Assembly (NCBI GenBank): GCA_029202985.1
Contig: CP119316.1
Location: forward strand, 124,001 to 188,000
DNA length: 64,000 nt
Origin: Candidatus Andeanibacterium colombiense
Lineage (GTDB): Bacteria; Pseudomonadota; Alphaproteobacteria; Sphingomonadales; Sphingomonadaceae
Reading direction: 5' to 3'
The notes below the pieces were generated by a model that saw only the letters and a list, made by a program, of their open reading frames with translations, searched no databases and was not told the DNA's origin. Within the stretch, counting starts at the first letter, position 1. Each line of letters starts with the position of its first letter. The translations under genes were made by a program, and so were the position numbers. Below, piece after piece: positions 30,001 to 37,759 of the stretch.

Positions 30001-30538
30001 GCCGCTGCCGCCCGGCGCGCTCAAGGAAGTCGCGCGGCGCGGCACGCTGATCCACGGGTTGCTCGAACGCTTGCCAGAATTGCCGCGCGAGGCGCGCACC
30101 GCCGCAGCGGCGCGCTGGCTTGCGCGGCAGGCGGGCGACCTGCCAGAAGACGAGCGCACCAAGATGGTGGATGCGGCGCTGCGGGTGCTCGACACTCCCG
30201 ATTGGGCCGGGATTTTCGGACCCGACGCGCTGGCCGAAGTTCCGCTGGCCGCGACGGTCGCGGGCAGGGTCATCGCCGGCACCGCCGATCGCCTGCTGGT
30301 CACGAAGGAGCGCGTGCTGCTGGTCGATTTCAAGACCGCCGCGCGTCCGCCACAGAACCTCGAAGCGATCCCGCTCACGACGGTTCGGCAGATGGCGGCC
30401 TATGTCGCCGCGCTTGAGGCGATCTATCCCGGCAGGCCGGTCGAGGCGGCGGTGCTCTACACCCGGACGCCGCAGCTTTTCGCGCTTCCGGCGGCGCTGA
30501 TCGAGGCGCACAAATCGGTCTTGTCCCCGGCGGAGTAA
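27089..30538 (+). CDS. addA: double-strand break repair helicase-nuclease AddA
   Basis: A 1149-residue UvrD-type superfamily 1 helicase with a C-terminal nuclease. The Walker A is SASAGTGKTQVLSARVL, near residue 27. LCLTFTKAGAAEMATRV is motif Ia, ILVDEAQDTNAEQW is motif II, RVMTVHGAKGLQAPIVIL is motif V and LLYVAMTRAEEAL is motif VI. The RecB-like nuclease site is LLVDFKTAARPP near residue 1080. The start ATG 27089 overlaps the addB stop, with GGAGG just upstream; the two must be made together. It probably completes the divL-to-addA polycistron, with trxA following after a short gap. Confidence 0.96.
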   Translation: MSGKVYPLKGNQARAVDPRETVWLSASAGTGKTQVLSARVLRLLLQPDVAPGEILCLTFTKAGAAEMATRVNEVLASWVRMDDTLLAQDLGHIGADIGPETRARARTLFASVLDCPGGGLRIDTIHAFAQWLLSAFPEEAGLTPGTRAMEDRDRDLLAREVLAAMLVEADERGDRAMLDTLADLSLKKGPDAVEAWLMTCAKARKAWFGPGRWEPPLRDRVNRLLGLAGDASEADAAALCSDELFDVDALECCLAAYRQWNGKKGQEGRVVIADWLAAAPVERLAGLAELHKVLFTLKDTVRDVPSLEKFESEFGYAAEQVLQSSLRVRELQVLLALSAWLTPALELGRKFALEWDEAKAREGLIDFDDQIRQASDLLNRSDLGEWIRYKLDRRFDHILVDEAQDTNAEQWQIIDALTGDFFAGLGQHGDKLRTLFVVGDYKQAIFRFQGTSPENFARARERVRQTMAGALEAALESRSRGARELVDLGLGQSFRTAQPVLSFVDTAIGTIGYARFGLSDEPEPHVGEERPGLVTLWRPVTAAPDEEEGEETWLSGSERRLADRIARQVRQWLDQGFALQKGSHRNAGPGDIMVLVRKRRDLAGLIVARLHAAGVPVAGVDRLRLGAPLAVKDLMAALRFAAQPLDDLNLANLLVSPLIGWSQKDLLDHAWRPEPEPNRRLPKLWEHLRQSSAPFVRDTLERLGQLLARADYEPPQALLHWMLVGPWRGRRALVARLGHEANDPIDELLNAAFNYASAHTPSLQGFIRWFDVGEGELKREAGASEGLVRVMTVHGAKGLQAPIVILADAAGDPDKSPPRGLELAELDPGDRVMPLPGLTGDERVGRIAEAESVTAAAEREEHWRLLYVAMTRAEEALFIGGSLGTREQEPAPDSWFARLRPLFGEEAIEDRIWGEIRELGYRAAPVAGKAEAGLQVRIEVPDWAIRPIGPEPRPPRPLAPSAAGEDAGAAPPLPPGALKEVARRGTLIHGLLERLPELPREARTAAAARWLARQAGDLPEDERTKMVDAALRVLDTPDWAGIFGPDALAEVPLAATVAGRVIAGTADRLLVTKERVLLVDFKTAARPPQNLEAIPLTTVRQMAAYVAALEAIYPGRPVEAAVLYTRTPQLFALPAALIEAHKSVLSPAE

Positions 30539-30613
30539 TCCTTGTCTGTTCGTGACATTGCCAAAGGGCCGGCGCTGCCTAGATTGACCATCAAAGGTTT
30601 AAGGAGAATCCCA

Positions 30614-30934
30614 ATGGCTACCAAAGCCGTCACCGATGCCAGCTTCGCCGAAGACGTCCTCAACTCGGACTTGCCGGTCGTGGTCGATTTCTGGGCCGAC
30701 TGGTGCGGGCCGTGCAAGATGATCGGTCCCGCGCTGGAGGAGATCAGCGAGGAACTGGCCGGCCAGGTCACCATCGCCAAGGTCGACATCATGGAAAACA
30801 CCGAGATCGCGAGCCGCTTCGGCGTCCAGTCGATCCCGCTGCTGCTGGTGTTCAAGAACGGCGAGCCGGTCGCCAAGCAGCTCGGCGCCGCACCGAAGAG
30901 CGCGCTCAAGGGCTGGATCGAAGGCTCGCTTTAA
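30614..30934 (+). CDS. trxA: thioredoxin
   Basis: A 106-residue cytoplasmic thiol-disulfide reductase with the classical active site DFWADWCGPCKMIGP and the cis-proline loop VQSIPLLLVFKNG. AAGGAGAA before ATG 30614 is a strong ribosome-binding site. An upstream in-frame start at 30542 would add 24 residues not seen in thioredoxins. It lies 75 bp after addA in the same direction, so it can be transcribed with it or from its own promoter. A palindromic repeat follows the gene and may end or protect its mRNA. Confidence 0.97.
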   Translation: MATKAVTDASFAEDVLNSDLPVVVDFWADWCGPCKMIGPALEEISEELAGQVTIAKVDIMENTEIASRFGVQSIPLLLVFKNGEPVAKQLGAAPKSALKGWIEGSL

Positions 30935-30954
30935 AACCCTGCCTCGTCCCCAAC

Positions 30955-31043
30955 TCGTCATTGCGAGCACAGCGAAGCAATCCAGGGCGATTGTAAATGA
31001 CGCTCTGGATTGCCGCGGGACCTTTGGTCCTTCGCAATGACGA
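30955..31043. repeat. 88-bp-class palindromic repeat, copy 1
   Basis: The element starts TCGTCATTGCGAG, contains GAAGCAATCCAGGGCG and CTCTGGATTGC, and ends TTCGCAATGACGA. Its ends are inverted repeats and the internal GCAATCCAG/CTGGATTGC pair is also complementary, so it can fold into one long hairpin. A close copy is at 36714-36800 and a decayed one at 40232-40320. All three are intergenic. It has no transposase and resembles a REP/MITE-type element. Confidence 0.85.
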
Positions 31044-31060
31044 AAATGGGGTGAAGAGTG

Positions 31061-31867
31061 TCACGCCGAGAGCGCGGCCAGCCGCTCCGCCAGTTCATCC
31101 CACAGTTCCGGGCTCGCCGCGCCGATCAGGCCCTTGCGGCCGTCATCGACCCGGTAGGCCGAACCGTCGGGACGGGCGCATTTGCCACCCGCTTCGTTGA
31201 GGAACAGCGCGCCCGCCGCGTGATCCCATGGCAGGGTCCGCTCGAAGATCGAGACGTCGTTGGCCCCCATCACCAGCCGCGGATATTGCTCGGCCGCACA
31301 GAACGGCACGTCGACCATCCGGTAATGCGGGGCGACATGCTGCTTCACCGCTTCGCGCCGCGCGGGATCGAGGAAGATCAGCGACAGCGCTGCGACCGGC
31401 GGGGCCTCGCCGGTCGGCTTTGCGATAACCTTCTCGCCGTGGATGAAAGCGCCCTTGCCGCGGTGGGCGACGCAAAAGCGATCGCTCAGGCAATCGTATA
31501 TCCACCCGGTGTGCGCATCGCCGCCATCCGCCAGCGCGATCAAGATGCCGAAGGGCGGCCTGGCGGCGGCGAAATTGCGCGTGCCGTCGAGCGGATCGAT
31601 GATCCAGCAGCTGCCCGAAAGCCGGGCCATCACCGAAGGATCGGCGTGCGCGGCTTCCTCCCCGACGATGCCGAGGCCGGGGACGATCTTCTCCAGCCCC
31701 TCGGCGAGCATTTCCTCGGCGAGCTTGTCCGCCACCGTGACCACGTCGTCGGCCGCCTTGGCCTCGATCTGGTCGGCGGTAAGGGTCTGGTAATGCGGCA
31801 GGATCGCCCGCCGCGACACATCGCGCAGCAGCGCCAGCATCGCGTCATGCAGTGCGGTCGGGTTCAT
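31061..31867 (-). CDS. inositol monophosphatase family protein
   Basis: A 268-residue Mg-dependent, lithium-sensitive-type phosphatase of the IMPase/FIG fold. The metal sites are GEEAAH near residue 68, WIIDPLDGTRNFAAARP near residue 88 and the C-terminal PWDHAAGALFLNEAGG. Substrates in this family include inositol phosphates, histidinol phosphate and PAP; the sequence alone does not decide. Its start overlaps the stop of the GFA gene (ATGA), placing it third in an argJ-GFA-IMPase operon, which could hint at an amino-acid link such as histidinol phosphatase, but that is speculation. Confidence 0.9.
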   Translation of the reverse strand: MNPTALHDAMLALLRDVSRRAILPHYQTLTADQIEAKAADDVVTVADKLAEEMLAEGLEKIVPGLGIVGEEAAHADPSVMARLSGSCWIIDPLDGTRNFAAARPPFGILIALADGGDAHTGWIYDCLSDRFCVAHRGKGAFIHGEKVIAKPTGEAPPVAALSLIFLDPARREAVKQHVAPHYRMVDVPFCAAEQYPRLVMGANDVSIFERTLPWDHAAGALFLNEAGGKCARPDGSAYRVDDGRKGLIGAASPELWDELAERLAALSA

Positions 31868-32283
31868 CCCCGACTGCTTTGCGGATAGCGCGGCAGCCGG
31901 TCGTCGGCCGCTTCGGCCCAGGGAATATGGCTGGAATAATAGATATGCTTTTCGGGCGGAGCCGCGCCGGGATCATCGAGCGTAGCTACACTGAAGTCGT
32001 ATGTCCGGCCGTCCAATTCCCGGAACAGCAGCGGTGTTCCGCACTCGCCGCAAAACCAGCGCTCGGCCTTCTCGCTCGAGCAATATTTGCGGATCGCTTC
32101 AGCGCCCTGCTGGATCGCATAATCGTCCAACGCGACCGAACCGAACACCATGGCCGGACTACCGGAGTTAAGCTGGCACATCCGGCAATGGCACCACCCG
32201 AGGTCGAACGGCTGCGCCGTCAGGCGATAGCGGACCGTGCCGCACAGGCATCCGCCCGTCAGATCAGCTGCGATAGTCGGCAT
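31864..32283 (-). CDS. GFA/CENP-V zinc-fold protein
   Basis: A 139-residue protein of the glutathione-dependent formaldehyde-activating (GFA) family. Zinc-binding cysteines are arranged as GGCLCGTVRY, LGWCHCRMCQ and RWFCGECGTPLLF, the standard pattern. Most family members have unknown substrates and are not true glutathione-formaldehyde enzymes. Start ATG 32283 overlaps the argJ 3' end by 20 nt and its stop overlaps the IMPase start, so it is in the argJ operon. Confidence 0.9.
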   Translation of the reverse strand: MPTIAADLTGGCLCGTVRYRLTAQPFDLGWCHCRMCQLNSGSPAMVFGSVALDDYAIQQGAEAIRKYCSSEKAERWFCGECGTPLLFRELDGRTYDFSVATLDDPGAAPPEKHIYYSSHIPWAEAADDRLPRYPQSSRG

Positions 32284-33490
32284 TGATCGCAATATAGCCG
32301 TGGGTGAGGTCGCAGGTCCACACGGTCGCGCGGCCATCGCCGAGGCCGATATCCACCGCGATGTCGATCTCGCGGCCCTTGAGATGCGCGGCGACCGGGG
32401 CTTCGTCGTAATCGGCGAGGGGCTGACCATCCCTGGCCGCCCACACCCCGCCGAAGCCGATCGATAGCCTGTCGCGGTCGGCGGGTTCGCCGGCCTTGCC
32501 GACCGCCATCACCACCCGGCCCCAATTGGCGTCCTCGCCCGCGATCGCGGTCTTCACCAGAGGCGAGTTGGCGATCGCGAGGCCGATCTTCCGCGCACTC
32601 TCGTCAGAGACCGCGCCAGTGACGTCCACCGAGATGAACTTCTGCGCCCCTTCGCCGTCGCGTACCACCAGCTTGGCCAGTTGCAGGCACACGTCATGCA
32701 GCGCCGCGGCGAAGGCATCGGCGCCCGGGCTGTTGAACGAGGCAAGCAGCGCGTTGCCGGCCTTGCCGGTCGCAAAGGCGAGCACGGTGTCGCTGGTCGA
32801 GGTGTCGCTGTCGACGGTGATGCAGGAGAAGCTCCGGCGGTTCGCGGCCGAGAGCAGTTCCTGCAGGAAGCCCGGCTCGACGGCCGCGTCGGTGACGATA
32901 TAGCCGAGCATCGTCGCCATGTCAGGCGCGATCATGCCGCTGCCCTTGATGATCGAGGCGAGGGTAATGGTCTTGCCGCCGACCACTGCCGTTGCGGTGG
33001 CACCCTTGGGGAAGGTGTCGGTGGTGCTGATCGTCGCCGCTGCCTCCTCCCACGAACATTCGCCCGCTTCGAGCACCACCGCGACCCCGGCCCGCGCCTT
33101 GTCTTTGGGCAGCGGCACGCCGATCACCCCGGTCGAGGAGACGAATACCTCGGTGGCGGCGCAGCCAAGATGAGCGGCCACCTGGCCCATGATCTGCTCG
33201 ACCGCCTCGCGCCCGCGATAGCCGGTGAAGGCGTTGGAGTTGCCGGCGTTGACCACCAGCGCCCGCGCATTCCCGTTCCTCACCTGCTGGCGCCCGAGCT
33301 CCACTTCGGACGAGCAGCAGATGTTGCGGGTGAACACGCCGGCAACCGCGGTGCCTTCGGCGAATTCGAGATAGGTCAGGTCGCAGCGGCCCCAGTCCTT
33401 ATACCCCGCCCGCGCGATCCGCGCCGTCGCGCCGGCGATCGGCGGCATGGCAGGGAAGGGCAGGGCAAGGGGGGAGCGTTCGATGTCCAT
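32264..33490 (-). CDS. argJ: bifunctional ornithine acetyltransferase/N-acetylglutamate synthase
   Basis: A 408-residue enzyme that recycles the acetyl group from N-acetylornithine to glutamate in arginine synthesis. The self-cleavage site lies in IIKGSGMIAPDMATMLGY, where the Thr of MATML becomes the nucleophilic N-terminus of the beta chain. VVNAGNSNAFTG, VFVSSTGVIGVPLP, CITVDSDTSTSDTVL and GEDANWGRVVMAVGKAG are all diagnostic. Start ATG 33490 gives MDIERSPLALP. Whether it is mono- or bifunctional cannot be told from sequence. It diverges from the small exported protein gene, 79 bp away. Confidence 0.96.
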   Translation of the reverse strand: MDIERSPLALPFPAMPPIAGATARIARAGYKDWGRCDLTYLEFAEGTAVAGVFTRNICCSSEVELGRQQVRNGNARALVVNAGNSNAFTGYRGREAVEQIMGQVAAHLGCAATEVFVSSTGVIGVPLPKDKARAGVAVVLEAGECSWEEAAATISTTDTFPKGATATAVVGGKTITLASIIKGSGMIAPDMATMLGYIVTDAAVEPGFLQELLSAANRRSFSCITVDSDTSTSDTVLAFATGKAGNALLASFNSPGADAFAAALHDVCLQLAKLVVRDGEGAQKFISVDVTGAVSDESARKIGLAIANSPLVKTAIAGEDANWGRVVMAVGKAGEPADRDRLSIGFGGVWAARDGQPLADYDEAPVAAHLKGREIDIAVDIGLGDGRATVWTCDLTHGYIAINADYRS

Positions 33491-33569
33491 GGCGGTGCCA
33501 TTAAGTCCCGTTGACGGGTCGAGCAAGGGACACTGGACGTTCCGGTCTTACGCGCCTATCTTGTCGCCG

Positions 33570-33845
33570 ATGCTCAAGCGCATTCTGACCCTGTTCGCGA
33601 TCCTCACCGGGCTCGCCGCAATCGCGGCGCCTGTGGAGGCGCGCTTTATCTCGGGCGATGACATCGGGCTTCACGCCGCTGGCGAGAATGCGTCGAAATG
33701 CGCGGACAAGCATATCGAAGACGGGGCCGCTCCGCGCGCCCGTTATGTCGAACGCAAGGCGCAGGCGCCCGCCGCTTGCCGCCCGGCCGTGATCACTATC
33801 GTGATCCCCACGGTCATGCTCGGAAGCGACCGTTCGCTAGACTAG
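33570..33845 (+). CDS. small exported protein, unknown function
   Basis: A 91-residue protein with a clear signal peptide (MLKRILTLFAILTGLAAI, cleavage near PVEA). The mature part is about 68 residues, with two cysteines (ENASKCADKH and APAACRPAV) that may form a disulfide and a hydrophobic C-terminal strand ITIVIPTVMLG. I recognise no family. It diverges from argJ and precedes secA by about 100 bp. Codon use is like that of neighbouring genes. The reading frame and signal peptide make it probable, but no function can be given. Confidence 0.6.
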   Translation: MLKRILTLFAILTGLAAIAAPVEARFISGDDIGLHAAGENASKCADKHIEDGAAPRARYVERKAQAPAACRPAVITIVIPTVMLGSDRSLD

Positions 33846-33944
33846 ACCCGGCTTTTCGAAAGCCTGCAGTTTGAACCGCGGCGCCTGCGCGTGCCTGCGG
33901 CTCGATTCCATCCAGATTCCCTTATTTCACGTCAGGAAACGCCC

Positions 33945-36698
33945 ATGCTCGCTGCGGCAGCCAAAGCCATTTTCGGTTCGTCCAACGACCGCTACGTCAA
34001 GTCGCTCGACAAGATTGTGCGCCAGATCAACGCCATGGAGCCCGAGCTTGAGAGCTTCAGCGACGAGGAACTCTCGGCGCAGACCGGGAAGTTCCGCGAC
34101 ATGCTCGCGAACGGCTCGACGCTCGACGACATCCTTCCGGAAGCTTTCGCCACCGTGCGCGAGGCTTCGAAGCGTGTGCTCGGAATGCGCCACTTCGACG
34201 TGCAGATGGTCGGCGGGATCGTGCTCCACCGCGGCGAGATCGCCGAGATGCGCACCGGCGAGGGCAAGACCCTGGTCGCGACGCTCGCGACCTATCTCAA
34301 CGCGATCGAGGGCAAGGGCGTCCACGTCGTCACCGTCAACGACTACCTCGCCAAGCGCGACTCCGAATGGATGGGTCAGATCCACCGCTTTCTCGGCCTG
34401 ACGGTCGGCGTGATCGTGCCCAATCTGTCGGAACCGGAGCGCCGCGAAGCCTACAATTCGGACGTCACCTACAGCACCAACAACGAACTCGGCTTCGATT
34501 ACCTGCGCGACAACATGAAGCACGAGCGCGAAGGCATGGTGCAGCGCCCGTATAATTTCGCGATCGTCGACGAAGTCGATTCGATCCTGATCGACGAGGC
34601 CCGCACCCCGCTGATCATCTCGGGCCCGACCGAGGACAAGTCGGACCTCTACGTCCAGCTCGATGCAATCGTGAAGCAGATCCCGGCGGAATGGTACGAG
34701 GTCGACGAGAAGGCGCGCAGCGTCATGATGACCGAGGACGGCGCCGAGCAGATCGAGAATGTGATCGCGGCCGCCGGGCTGCTCGAAACCACCAATCTCT
34801 ACGACGTCGAGAACACCCAGGTGGTCCACCACCTCGATCAGGCGATGAAGGCCAACATCGTGTTCAAGCGCGACATCGACTATATCGTCAAGGACGAGAA
34901 GGTCGTGATCATCGACGAGTTCACCGGCCGTATGATGGACGGGCGGCGCTGGTCCAACGGGTTGCACCAGGCGGTCGAGGCGAAGGAGGGCGTGAGGATC
35001 GAGCCCGAGAACCAGACGATGGCCTCGATCACCTTCCAGAACTATTTCCGCATGTATCCCAAGCTTTCGGGCATGACCGGCACCGCCGCGACCGAAGCGG
35101 CCGAATTCTACGACATCTACAAGCTCGGCGTGGTCGAGATCCCGACCAATGTTGGTGTCGCGCGGATCGACGAGGAAGACGAGTTCTACAAGAACACGCA
35201 GGACAAGTTCCAGGCTATCGCGAAGTCGATCGCGGAGAAGAACAAGACCGGCCAGCCGGTGCTGGTCGGCACCGTGTCGATCGAGAAGTCGGAGCTGCTC
35301 AGCGAATTCCTGCGCAAGGAAGGCGTGAAGCACAATGTGCTGAACGCCCGCTTCCACGAAATGGAAGCGCATATCGTGGCGCAGGCCGGGCGGATCGGCG
35401 CGGTGACCATCGCGACCAACATGGCCGGCCGCGGGACCGACATCCAGCTCGGCGGCAATCTCGATTTCCGGATCGAGGATGAGCTGAAGGATATGCCCGA
35501 AGGTCCTGAACGCGATGCCGAGATTGCCCGGTTCAAGGCCGAGATCTCGGCCGAGAAGGCCAAGGTGCTCGAAGCCGGGGGGCTGTTCGTGCTCGGCACC
35601 GAGCGCCACGAAAGCCGCCGGATCGACAACCAGCTGCGTGGCCGCTCGGGCCGCCAGGGCGATCCGGGCCTGTCGCGCTTCTACCTCTGCCTGGAGGACG
35701 ACCTGCTGCGCATCTTCGGGCCGGACACGCTGTTCTCCCGAATGATGAATTCAAACCTCGCCGACGGCGAGGCGATCGGGTCGAAGTGGCTGTCGAAGGC
35801 GATCGAGACCGCGCAGAAAAAGGTCGAGGCGCGCAATTACGATATCCGCAAGCAGGTCGTCGAATACGACAACGTGATGAACGACCAGCGCAAGGTGATC
35901 TACGAGCAGCGCGCCGAGATCATGGATTCCGAAGCGGTCGACGACGTCGTGCTCGACATGCGTCACGATGCGGTCAACGCGATCGTCGGCGAGGCCTGCC
36001 CGCCGGGAACCTATCCCGAGCAATGGAACGTTGAAATGCTCCGGGAACGGATCGAGTCGGTCCTCGGGCTCGAAGTGCCGCTCGACGACTGGCTGAGCGA
36101 GGATGCGCTCGAACCCGACATGATCGAGGAACGCCTGGTCCAGCTCGCCGACGCCAAGATGGAAGCCAAGATCGGCGCGTCCGACGCCGCCATCTGGCGC
36201 CAGGTCGAAAAGCAGGTGCTGCTCGACCGGCTCGACCATTTCTGGAAGGAACACCTCGCGACGCTCGACGCGTTGCGCCAAGTGGTGTTCCTGCGCGCCT
36301 ATGCGCAGAAGACCCCGATCAACGAATACAAGCAGGAAGCCTTCGGCCTGTTCGAACGGATGCTCGAAACGATCCGCGAAGACGTCACCCGCATCCTGAT
36401 GGTCAGCGAGCTGCGGATCGCGGAGCCGGTGCAGGAGGGCCTGCCCGAACTGCCCGATTTCCTCACCGGCCATGTCGATCCGTTTACCGGACTCGACGAC
36501 AGCAACGACGGCGACGGGTCGGATCGGCGCGCGGCGATGTTCGGCAGCTTCGCCGATGCGCCGAATGCGGAAACCGCCGGCCCGGGCTCTGCCTTGGGCA
36601 CGGTCGATCCCTACCGCGAGATGCGCGTCAGTCGCAACGCGCCGTGCCCCTGCGGATCGGGCAACAAGTACAAGCATTGCCACGGGGCGATTGCGTAA
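33945..36698 (+). CDS. secA: preprotein translocase ATPase SecA
   Basis: A 917-residue motor of the general secretion pathway. MRTGEGKTLVATLATYLNA is the Walker A region near residue 101, DEVDSILIDEARTPLIISG the Walker B region, and GRGTDIQLGGNLDF and RIDNQLRGRSGRQGDPG are motifs of the second nucleotide domain. The C-terminus CPCGSGNKYKHCHG is the zinc/SecB-binding tail with all ligands. ATG 33945 follows AGGAAA. The acidic linker before the tail is typical. It is a single gene, followed by a palindromic repeat. Confidence 0.98.
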   Translation: MLAAAAKAIFGSSNDRYVKSLDKIVRQINAMEPELESFSDEELSAQTGKFRDMLANGSTLDDILPEAFATVREASKRVLGMRHFDVQMVGGIVLHRGEIAEMRTGEGKTLVATLATYLNAIEGKGVHVVTVNDYLAKRDSEWMGQIHRFLGLTVGVIVPNLSEPERREAYNSDVTYSTNNELGFDYLRDNMKHEREGMVQRPYNFAIVDEVDSILIDEARTPLIISGPTEDKSDLYVQLDAIVKQIPAEWYEVDEKARSVMMTEDGAEQIENVIAAAGLLETTNLYDVENTQVVHHLDQAMKANIVFKRDIDYIVKDEKVVIIDEFTGRMMDGRRWSNGLHQAVEAKEGVRIEPENQTMASITFQNYFRMYPKLSGMTGTAATEAAEFYDIYKLGVVEIPTNVGVARIDEEDEFYKNTQDKFQAIAKSIAEKNKTGQPVLVGTVSIEKSELLSEFLRKEGVKHNVLNARFHEMEAHIVAQAGRIGAVTIATNMAGRGTDIQLGGNLDFRIEDELKDMPEGPERDAEIARFKAEISAEKAKVLEAGGLFVLGTERHESRRIDNQLRGRSGRQGDPGLSRFYLCLEDDLLRIFGPDTLFSRMMNSNLADGEAIGSKWLSKAIETAQKKVEARNYDIRKQVVEYDNVMNDQRKVIYEQRAEIMDSEAVDDVVLDMRHDAVNAIVGEACPPGTYPEQWNVEMLRERIESVLGLEVPLDDWLSEDALEPDMIEERLVQLADAKMEAKIGASDAAIWRQVEKQVLLDRLDHFWKEHLATLDALRQVVFLRAYAQKTPINEYKQEAFGLFERMLETIREDVTRILMVSELRIAEPVQEGLPELPDFLTGHVDPFTGLDDSNDGDGSDRRAAMFGSFADAPNAETAGPGSALGTVDPYREMRVSRNAPCPCGSGNKYKHCHGAIA

Positions 36699-36713
36699 CG
36701 TCCGCCCCTGAAT

Positions 36714-36800
36714 TCGTCATTGCGAGCGGAGCGAAGCAATCCAGGGCGTATTGCGCCGAAGCTCTGGACTGCCGCGCGACCTCGGCCGCTCGCAATGACG
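36714..36800. repeat. 88-bp-class palindromic repeat, copy 2
   Basis: Same architecture as 30955-31043: TCGTCATTGCGAGCG at the left, GAAGCAATCCAGGGCG, CTCTGGACTGCCGCG, and CGCTCGCAATGACG at the right. The first 36 bases match copy 1 at nearly every position, the centre differs. It sits 15 bp after secA. Confidence 0.85.
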
Positions 36801-36835
36801 GAGATATAAGCGCACTGGTAAGCTTGCCGCGATTG

Positions 36836-36847
36836 TAACACCTGTTA
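36836..36847. promoter_or_regulatory. palindromic operator candidate before the SMP-30 gene
   Basis: TAACACCTGTTA has perfect 5-bp arms around CC and lies about 30 bp upstream of the start codon, where a repressor could cover the promoter or initial transcript. The regulator is not encoded nearby. Confidence 0.35.
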
Positions 36848-36877
36848 TGGTTCTCCCATAAGGGAGAGAACAAAACC

Positions 36878-37756
36878 ATGCAGATAACGAAGCTCGGCCT
36901 GCCGCGCTGCACGGTCGGCGAGGGTCCGGTATGGGACGTCGCCGAGCAGGCGCTCTATTACATCGATATCTTCGAGAAGAAGGTGTTCCGCTGGGATCCG
37001 GCGAGCGAGAATTTCAACAGCTGGGACGTGCCCGAGATGATCGGCTCGATGGCACTGCGCGGCAGTGGCGCGAAGCCGAGCGGGGCGATCGTCGCGCTGG
37101 TCAGCGGTATTCACACGCTCGATTTCGCCACCGGCGCGGTCGAACCCTTCGCACTGATGGACCCGCTCGATCCCGAGCTCCAGCTGGCCGATGGCAAGGT
37201 CGACCGGCGTGGCCGCTTCGTGTTCGGTACCAGTCACCGCACGATGCAGGAGCCGAAGGGCGCGCTATGGTCGCTCGGCCTCGACGGCAAGCTCACCCGG
37301 CTCGACGACGACATCCATCTCGGCAACGGCCCGTGCTGGTCGCCCGACGACACGGTGCTCTATCACGCGGACAGCCTGCGCCACACGATCTATGCCTATG
37401 ACTACGACATCGAGACCGGCGCGGCGACCAATCGCCGCGCATTTTTCGACAGTTCGGCCTGGGGCCCGATCCCGGACGGCGCGACGGTCGATAGCGAGGG
37501 CAACATCTGGGTCGCGATCTGCGAGGGCGGGGTGGTGCTGTGCCTCTCGCCCGCGGGCGAAGTGGTGCGCGAAGTGAAATTCCCGACCAATATCCCGGCC
37601 AGCGTGATGTTCATGGGCCCGCTGCTCGACCGGCTGTTCGTGCCGACGATCGATCCCGGCTTCATGGGCAAGCCAAACCAGCCCGACGACGGGTTCAGTT
37701 TTCTCATCGAAGGGCTCGGCGTCACCGGCCTGCCCGAACCCCGCTACGGAGCCTGA
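36878..37756 (+). CDS. SMP-30/gluconolactonase family protein
   Basis: A 292-residue six-bladed beta-propeller lactonase. Metal-site residues appear as the Glu in VGEGPVWD near residue 13, the Asn in HLGNGPCWSPDDTVLYHAD and the Asp in IPDGATVDSEGNIWVA. The family opens sugar-acid lactones such as gluconolactone or L-arabinonolactone. A strong AGGGAGAG precedes ATG 36878. It is followed after 3 bp by an MFS transporter, so a two-gene sugar-acid uptake and processing operon is likely, possibly controlled by the palindrome at 36836. The exact lactone is unknown. Confidence 0.9.
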   Translation: MQITKLGLPRCTVGEGPVWDVAEQALYYIDIFEKKVFRWDPASENFNSWDVPEMIGSMALRGSGAKPSGAIVALVSGIHTLDFATGAVEPFALMDPLDPELQLADGKVDRRGRFVFGTSHRTMQEPKGALWSLGLDGKLTRLDDDIHLGNGPCWSPDDTVLYHADSLRHTIYAYDYDIETGAATNRRAFFDSSAWGPIPDGATVDSEGNIWVAICEGGVVLCLSPAGEVVREVKFPTNIPASVMFMGPLLDRLFVPTIDPGFMGKPNQPDDGFSFLIEGLGVTGLPEPRYGA

Positions 37757-37759
37757 CGC

